A DNA stretch of 36,739 nt from positions 1 to 36,739 of the forward strand of contig CAJWHT010000038.1 in NCBI GenBank assembly GCA_913041495.1. The letters run 5' to 3'. The notes beneath the pieces are model-generated. The model saw nothing but the letters and a program-made list of their open reading frames with translations, searched no databases and was not told where the DNA came from. This document shows, piece by piece, positions 33,528 through 36,739 of this stretch. The position numbers were made by a program, and so were the translations under genes. This DNA comes from an uncultured Desulfobacteraceae bacterium (GTDB taxonomy: Bacteria; Desulfobacterota; Desulfobacteria; Desulfobacterales; Desulfobacteraceae). The first letter of the stretch is position 1. Every line of letters starts with the position of its first letter.

Positions 33528-33659
33528 TTATCCGATACCGATGCAGGCCAGGCAGACCTGGGTGGATAGCTTGAGCACCCGGGAAGGTTCGTCCACACCG
33601 ATCCCTATCAGCATAAGCAAAAGGAAGATGCCAATGACAATAAAGGGCGTGATTCTCAT
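33528..33659 (-). CDS. CD1871A-family-like CXXC membrane peptide
   Basis: A 43-aa protein: short basic N-terminus, one TM helix (about 5-22), a charged stretch and the C-terminal sequence QVCLACIGIG. The CxxC followed by IGIG at the very end matches my memory of the small CD1871A family of CXXC proteins. ATG 33659 overlaps the tlpA stop (ATGA), so the two are translationally coupled, and the polyferredoxin starts 3 nt after its stop. Probably a membrane-tethered thiol carrier between TlpA-like and polyferredoxin partners. Confidence 0.75.
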   Translation of the reverse strand: MRITPFIVIGIFLLLMLIGIGVDEPSRVLKLSTQVCLACIGIG

Positions 33660-34186
33660 TGGGGACCGGACCCTGCTTCCCGGTTGATGTAGGTCTTTAT
33701 CATATCCATATATTCTGCGGCATCCCATTGTTCCGGGCCGATGAACTTGTGCCTGAGAATCCCGTCCTTATCCACGATATAGGTTTCCGGCAGCCCGGTC
33801 AGGCGGTACAGACTGCCTGTCATATTGTCCGAATCATCGAGGATGGGCATGGTGTATCCCTTTTGTCCGGCCAGGAAGAGGGCCGGCCCCATCTTGTCGT
33901 TGTTCAGCACCGCCAGCATTTTAAATTGATCCGCCGGCATGGCAGCATAAAGCTTCTGCATGGACGGCAGTTCCTGGAGGCAGGGGGGGCACCAGGTGGC
34001 CCAGAAGTTGATAAACACCACCTGGCCCTTCAGATCGGAAAGCCGCCAGGTTTTACCTTCGGCATCCTTCAGGGCGAAATCCGGGGCCAAAGCTCCGATT
34101 TTGGGGCCTGGCGGGCGATCGTTGCAGCCCGCGGTGATCAGGCTGGCCAGAAAAAGGATAATAACAGCAGCTTTGATTCGGTTCAT
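33656..34186 (-). CDS. TlpA/ResA-like thioredoxin lipoprotein
   Basis: A 176-aa envelope thiol-disulfide protein. Residues 1-20 form a lipoprotein signal with a lipobox ending TAGC (lipidated C21). The AhpC/TSA-like thioredoxin fold follows with GALAPDFALKD and active site WCPPC (C66, C69), and cis-Pro region GLPETYIVD. ATG 34186 is chosen for its strong GGAGGA site. A longer in-frame reading adds 20 non-signal residues. Members reduce apocytochrome c or other envelope disulfides. Given ResB/CcsA and the multihaem QrcA in the same window, apocytochrome reduction is one candidate job. Confidence 0.88.
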   Translation of the reverse strand: MNRIKAAVIILFLASLITAGCNDRPPGPKIGALAPDFALKDAEGKTWRLSDLKGQVVFINFWATWCPPCLQELPSMQKLYAAMPADQFKMLAVLNNDKMGPALFLAGQKGYTMPILDDSDNMTGSLYRLTGLPETYIVDKDGILRHKFIGPEQWDAAEYMDMIKTYINREAGSGPQ

Positions 34187-34260
34187 GGGCGTCCTCCGTT
34201 GGCCGGGATCGTGTGCAGGCACGTGTTGCATTACAGGCCGGCACACCGCCCGGAATATGT

Positions 34261-34277
34261 TTAAAGGTGACCTTTAA
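34261..34277. promoter_or_regulatory. 17-bp palindrome between dsbA and tlpA
   Basis: TTAAAGGTGACCTTTAA has 8-bp perfect arms (TTAAAGGT/ACCTTTAA) about one central base. It overlaps the dsbA-like stop codon and lies 75 nt before the tlpA start. It may be an internal operator; no clear -35/-10 pair follows. Confidence 0.35.
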
Positions 34278-34915
34278 TAATTTTTCTCAAGCTCTTCTTG
34301 AATGAGATGTAACAGGGGCTGACGGCCAAAGGGCTCAAGTGGCCGTCCGTTGACAAAGAACCCCGGGGTCTTTCTTACCTTCAGGGTGTCGGCATCCGCC
34401 ATATCCTGTTTGATCCGTCTGGCGAATTCCGGATCATTCATATCTGTTTTGAGCTGGTTTATGTCCAGCCCCACCGCCGGCAGGAACTCCCAGATTCTTT
34501 CCGGCCGGGGATCTGCGTGGCTGGCCCAGGCGGACTGGGACCGGAACATGGCCGCCAGGGTTTCCCAGTATTTGTCCTGGTTGCCGGCGGCCTCCAGCAT
34601 TTTCACAAAAATGTCCGCCCCGTGATGGAACGGGGCATACCGGATCACCAGTTTGATTTTATCCGGATTGGCTGCCATGATTTTTTTAATGAAGGGGGAA
34701 AAGGCGGCACAGGTCTCGCAGGCCGGGTCCATGAATTCCACAATGGTTACCCGGGCATCGGGATTGCCCAGCACCCGGGAGTGTTCCCGGACAAACACGG
34801 GATCATCGGCCAGCTGGCCGTACATCCGGGCACGTTCTTCTTTGTAGTAGAGGCTGGTGCCGGCAAAAATACAGATAAACAACAGGCAGATACCTGCGAA
34901 AATTTTATATTTCAT
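34274..34915 (-). CDS. DsbA-family thiol-disulfide oxidoreductase
   Basis: A 213-aa membrane-anchored or secreted protein. An N-terminal hydrophobic helix (about 4-23) is followed by a DsbA/BdbD thioredoxin fold with active site CETC (C66, C69) in VEFMDPACETCAAF and the cis-Pro loop RKTPGFFVNG. The PACETC form is typical of BdbD/DsbG-like relatives rather than E. coli DsbA (CPHC). It overlaps dsbB by 11 nt, so the two are an oxidase pair. Likely forms or isomerises disulfides in exported proteins. Confidence 0.9.
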   Translation of the reverse strand: MKYKIFAGICLLFICIFAGTSLYYKEERARMYGQLADDPVFVREHSRVLGNPDARVTIVEFMDPACETCAAFSPFIKKIMAANPDKIKLVIRYAPFHHGADIFVKMLEAAGNQDKYWETLAAMFRSQSAWASHADPRPERIWEFLPAVGLDINQLKTDMNDPEFARRIKQDMADADTLKVRKTPGFFVNGRPLEPFGRQPLLHLIQEELEKNY

Positions 34916-35351
34916 TTTTATTCGTCCTTATTTTTAAAACAATCAATACTGCGATGATCAGGGAGAATGCCATAAGGGACATCATGGGGATGCTGATGAA
35001 CCCGAAAAGTTCAATGTACTTTTCGGTGCATGAAATCCCTTGCGTGCAGGGAGAAAGTTCCTTTGAAATTATCCCCGCATAGAGCAGGGTATGGTACAGG
35101 GCCGTGCCCCATCCGATGACAGCCAGGGGAAGGGCATACTTAATGACCCTGCCGTCAAAGGGAAAAAGACCGGTTGCCAGGATGATCACCAGGGGAAAAA
35201 GGCAGATCCGCTGGTACCAGCAGAGCACACAGGGGGCAAATTCCATGACGTGGCTGAAAAAAATGCTGCCCAGGGCGGATGCGGTGGCAATCCCCCAGGC
35301 GGTCAGCAGAAGCGTCCAATTGATGTCGGATGCCTTGTAACGGTCAAACAT
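34905..35351 (-). CDS. dsbB: DsbB/BdbC-like disulfide bond formation protein
   Basis: A 148-aa inner-membrane protein with four TM helices that reoxidises DsbA with quinone. The first pair is C41xxC44 in PCVLCWYQRI, the family hallmark, and the second periplasmic-loop pair is C102/C108 in SPCTQGISC. ATG 35351 (MFDRYKAS) is preferred; a longer frame adds a non-family stretch. It overlaps the following dsbA-like gene, as BdbC/BdbD pairs often do. Confidence 0.92.
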   Translation of the reverse strand: MFDRYKASDINWTLLLTAWGIATASALGSIFFSHVMEFAPCVLCWYQRICLFPLVIILATGLFPFDGRVIKYALPLAVIGWGTALYHTLLYAGIISKELSPCTQGISCTEKYIELFGFISIPMMSLMAFSLIIAVLIVLKIRTNKNEI

Positions 35352-35463
35352 AAACACGTACCTAATTGTATTTGAAGATTCCAGTTCAGGCCGAGGGGTA
35401 CCCAAAAGGAGCCGGACCCGTCGCCGTTCTCATCATGTTCGGATGGTCCCGGAAGCAAAGGAA

Positions 35464-35886
35464 TTAACACAGGTAGGCAAGTGTCAGTTTGTAAATGGGA
35501 ACAGGATGGGGGGTAAGGTTCCGGTACAGGGCTTCCCGGGGCAGTACAGATTTGTCCAAAGCGTTCCAGGGCCGAAAGACACCCGATACCGCAAATACCG
35601 GCGGCAGATTGATTTTCTGCCATCTTAAGATCTTTTTCCCGTTGGTGCCGCAGAAAAGATCCGTGCATTTCCCGGTGTCCGAATCCAGGCAGCAGGCCGG
35701 CAGAAGGGTTTTGCATGACACATTGATGCAGGCGGACAGGCCAGGGGCGGCGGCTTTTTTCTGCCACAGGCTGTGGGCGCTTCGATCTGAGTCCGGGCAC
35801 CTTTCGAAATGGGCCGTGGCTGCCCACAGCAATACGATTGCTGCCAAAAGCCATCTTGTATGTCGAATTATTAGATTCATTTTCAT
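35464..35886 (-). CDS. Cys-rich secreted protein, unknown function
   Basis: A 140-aa protein with a likely Sec signal (residues 1-26, basic start then LLAAIVLLWAATA). The mature part has eight cysteines before a tail ending LAYLC: FERCPDSD, SACINVSCKTLLPACC, GKCTDLFCG. ATG 35886 or ATG 35880 may be the start; neither has a clear ribosome site, and both sit only 8-14 nt from the predicted transcript start. It is first in the thiol-redox operon, 112 nt before dsbB, so it may be a substrate or accessory of the Dsb pair. No family is recognised. Confidence 0.6.
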   Translation of the reverse strand: MKMNLIIRHTRWLLAAIVLLWAATAHFERCPDSDRSAHSLWQKKAAAPGLSACINVSCKTLLPACCLDSDTGKCTDLFCGTNGKKILRWQKINLPPVFAVSGVFRPWNALDKSVLPREALYRNLTPHPVPIYKLTLAYLC

Positions 35887-35900
35887 CTGTCTGGCCGCAA

Positions 35901-35929
35901 TTTCTAAGTGAAACCTGCGGTTGTGTCAA
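35901..35929 (-). promoter_or_regulatory. Promoter of the thiol-redox operon
   Basis: Read leftward: perfect TTGACA (35924-35929), 17-bp spacer, TAGAAA (35901-35906). The predicted start is about 35894, leaving a very short leader before the Cys-rich gene. Confidence 0.65.
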
Positions 35930-36027
35930 GGCATTACGGAGAATATTATCAAAAGATAATACCAGCTATCGTTGTTGCCTCAATGTTTTGATAGGGGCAG
36001 CGATAAATTATGTGATCGATATATTTT

Positions 36028-36056
36028 TTGCCTATAAAGATATATTGATTTATACT
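36028..36056 (+). promoter_or_regulatory. Candidate promoter of the membrane sensor gene
   Basis: TTGCCT (36028-36033), 17-bp spacer, TATACT (36051-36056), 44 nt before ATG 36100, in markedly AT-rich DNA. Confidence 0.55.
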
Positions 36057-36099
36057 CAACTTTTCATCGACAATCGCATCAAACCTAAGAGTTGAGGAC

Positions 36100-36739
36100 A
36101 TGAATAGGTTATTTACGCTGTTCCGGAAAAACTACGACGATCAAGGCCAGGAACTTCTCTTAAAAGCCCGATTCCTGCTGTCATTAACACTCGTTGTGGT
36201 TTTATGTTTATGTGTGACTATAATCTATACCAGTTTTACATTTGGACTTGTGAGTTTAACCGTCGCAACACAGTCTGTGGGTCTTTGTATCATGCTCACA
36301 GCGCTGGTCTTACTGCTAAAAGGCAGATATAATTTAGCGGTTCACATCGTTTTTATCACAAGTTTTTCCGTTGCATGGATTTTGATGTTTTATGAACCCG
36401 TATCTTCTATCCTTATAAAATTAGATACAATTGTATTTATCGTCGGTTTGATGTCAGCCTTGCCTTTGATGTTCCTGAGTACACGAAAACCAATCGTACT
36501 ATATTTTGTTTTTAATTTTGGCATTTTTCTTGGGTTCAACTACTATCTTAGCCTTGTTACAGATCTATCTGTCCGAGAGCATGTCGATTATGCACTCGAC
36601 AATTCCATAGCCATGGCTTTTGTCTTTGCCGTTTCTTACATTTTATTCACAATCTATAGTAAAATATTGGATTCCATGAGGCGATTCAGACTATTTCTCA
36701 GTGCTATCATCGATTCAATGCCTTCCATTATCATCGGCT
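36100..36739 (+). CDS. Membrane sensor protein, N-terminal part (cut by window end)
   Basis: An open frame from ATG 36100 (TTGAGGA at 36092-36098) to the window edge, 213 codons seen. After a charged start (MNRLFTLFRKNYDDQGQ) come about six TM helices up to residue 188 or so. A short linker then leads to FRLFLSAIIDSMPSIIIG, the usual opening of a PAS domain. This is the pattern of membrane sensor kinases or GGDEF proteins; the output domain is outside the window. The base composition is AT-richer than the rest of the window, which could mean transfer or simply a different gene class. Confidence 0.8.
   Translation, partial: MNRLFTLFRKNYDDQGQELLLKARFLLSLTLVVVLCLCVTIIYTSFTFGLVSLTVATQSVGLCIMLTALVLLLKGRYNLAVHIVFITSFSVAWILMFYEPVSSILIKLDTIVFIVGLMSALPLMFLSTRKPIVLYFVFNFGIFLGFNYYLSLVTDLSVREHVDYALDNSIAMAFVFAVSYILFTIYSKILDSMRRFRLFLSAIIDSMPSIIIG

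Noticed and set aside
35838-36095. 85-codon + strand frame before the membrane sensor gene
   Set aside because: Overlaps the signal peptide region and promoter of the leftward Cys-rich gene and the promoter of the sensor gene; no ribosome site or motif.

Overview
The window looks like a chromosome segment of an anaerobic sulfate-reducing deltaproteobacterium (Desulfobacterota, Desulfobacterales-like). The strongest indicator is a complete Qrc locus (periplasmic cytochrome c:menaquinone oxidoreductase). It is supported by a periplasmic-type CbiK cobaltochelatase, system II cytochrome c maturation, an anaerobe-type hybrid cluster protein with an HcpR-like site, and a corrinoid methyltransferase-like cluster. 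Gene content appears chromosomal. I see no transposase, phage gene or CRISPR array.

Layout. 1-480: a leftward tRNA-Lys(CTT) with its own promoter and terminator, and a gene-poor left edge. 650-4330: rightward hemL, mpl, a small membrane protein, an atypical bacteriohemerythrin, then a very basic 88-aa protein preceded by a long hairpin. 4375-5961: leftward TyrR-like sigma54-type regulator. 6120-8365: cold-shock protein with a long leader and strong terminator, then recD. 8445-10663: resB-ccsA, haem attachment to c-type cytochromes. 10800-16183: qrcABCD plus an unreported-looking 55-aa membrane peptide. 16453-21620: corrinoid protein, URO-D-like protein, DUF1638 protein, hybrid histidine kinase and response regulator. 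The first four are translationally overlapping. 21750-24112: cobalamin riboswitch with a readable terminator/antiterminator, cbiK, and a homocysteine S-methyltransferase. 24234-28180: a large receiver/PEP-synthase-like fusion and an EamA transporter. 28190-32150 (leftward): hcp, acr3, arsC, arsR. 32283-32567: an orphan 66-aa gene with a near-perfect FNR-like site. 32619-35929 (leftward): an envelope thiol-redox operon (Cys-rich secreted protein, DsbB, DsbA, TlpA lipoprotein, CD1871A-like CXXC peptide, membrane polyferredoxin). 36100-end: the start of a membrane sensor gene cut by the window.

How the parts fit. hemL supplies tetrapyrrole precursors, ResB/CcsA attach haem, and QrcA/B/C/D use multihaem and Fe-S electron transfer to pass periplasmic electrons to menaquinone. 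CbiK, its B12 riboswitch, the corrinoid protein and MmuM form a loose corrinoid/methyl-transfer neighbourhood.

The most promising undescribed system is the corrinoid protein/zinc-less URO-D/DUF1638 trio fused by 4-nt overlaps to a hybrid histidine kinase. I infer a corrinoid-linked sensing or regulated methyl-transfer module. Second is the six-gene thiol-redox operon, in which a polyferredoxin could feed electrons to envelope CXXC proteins. All functional calls come from reading motifs in the sequence. No database search was run.
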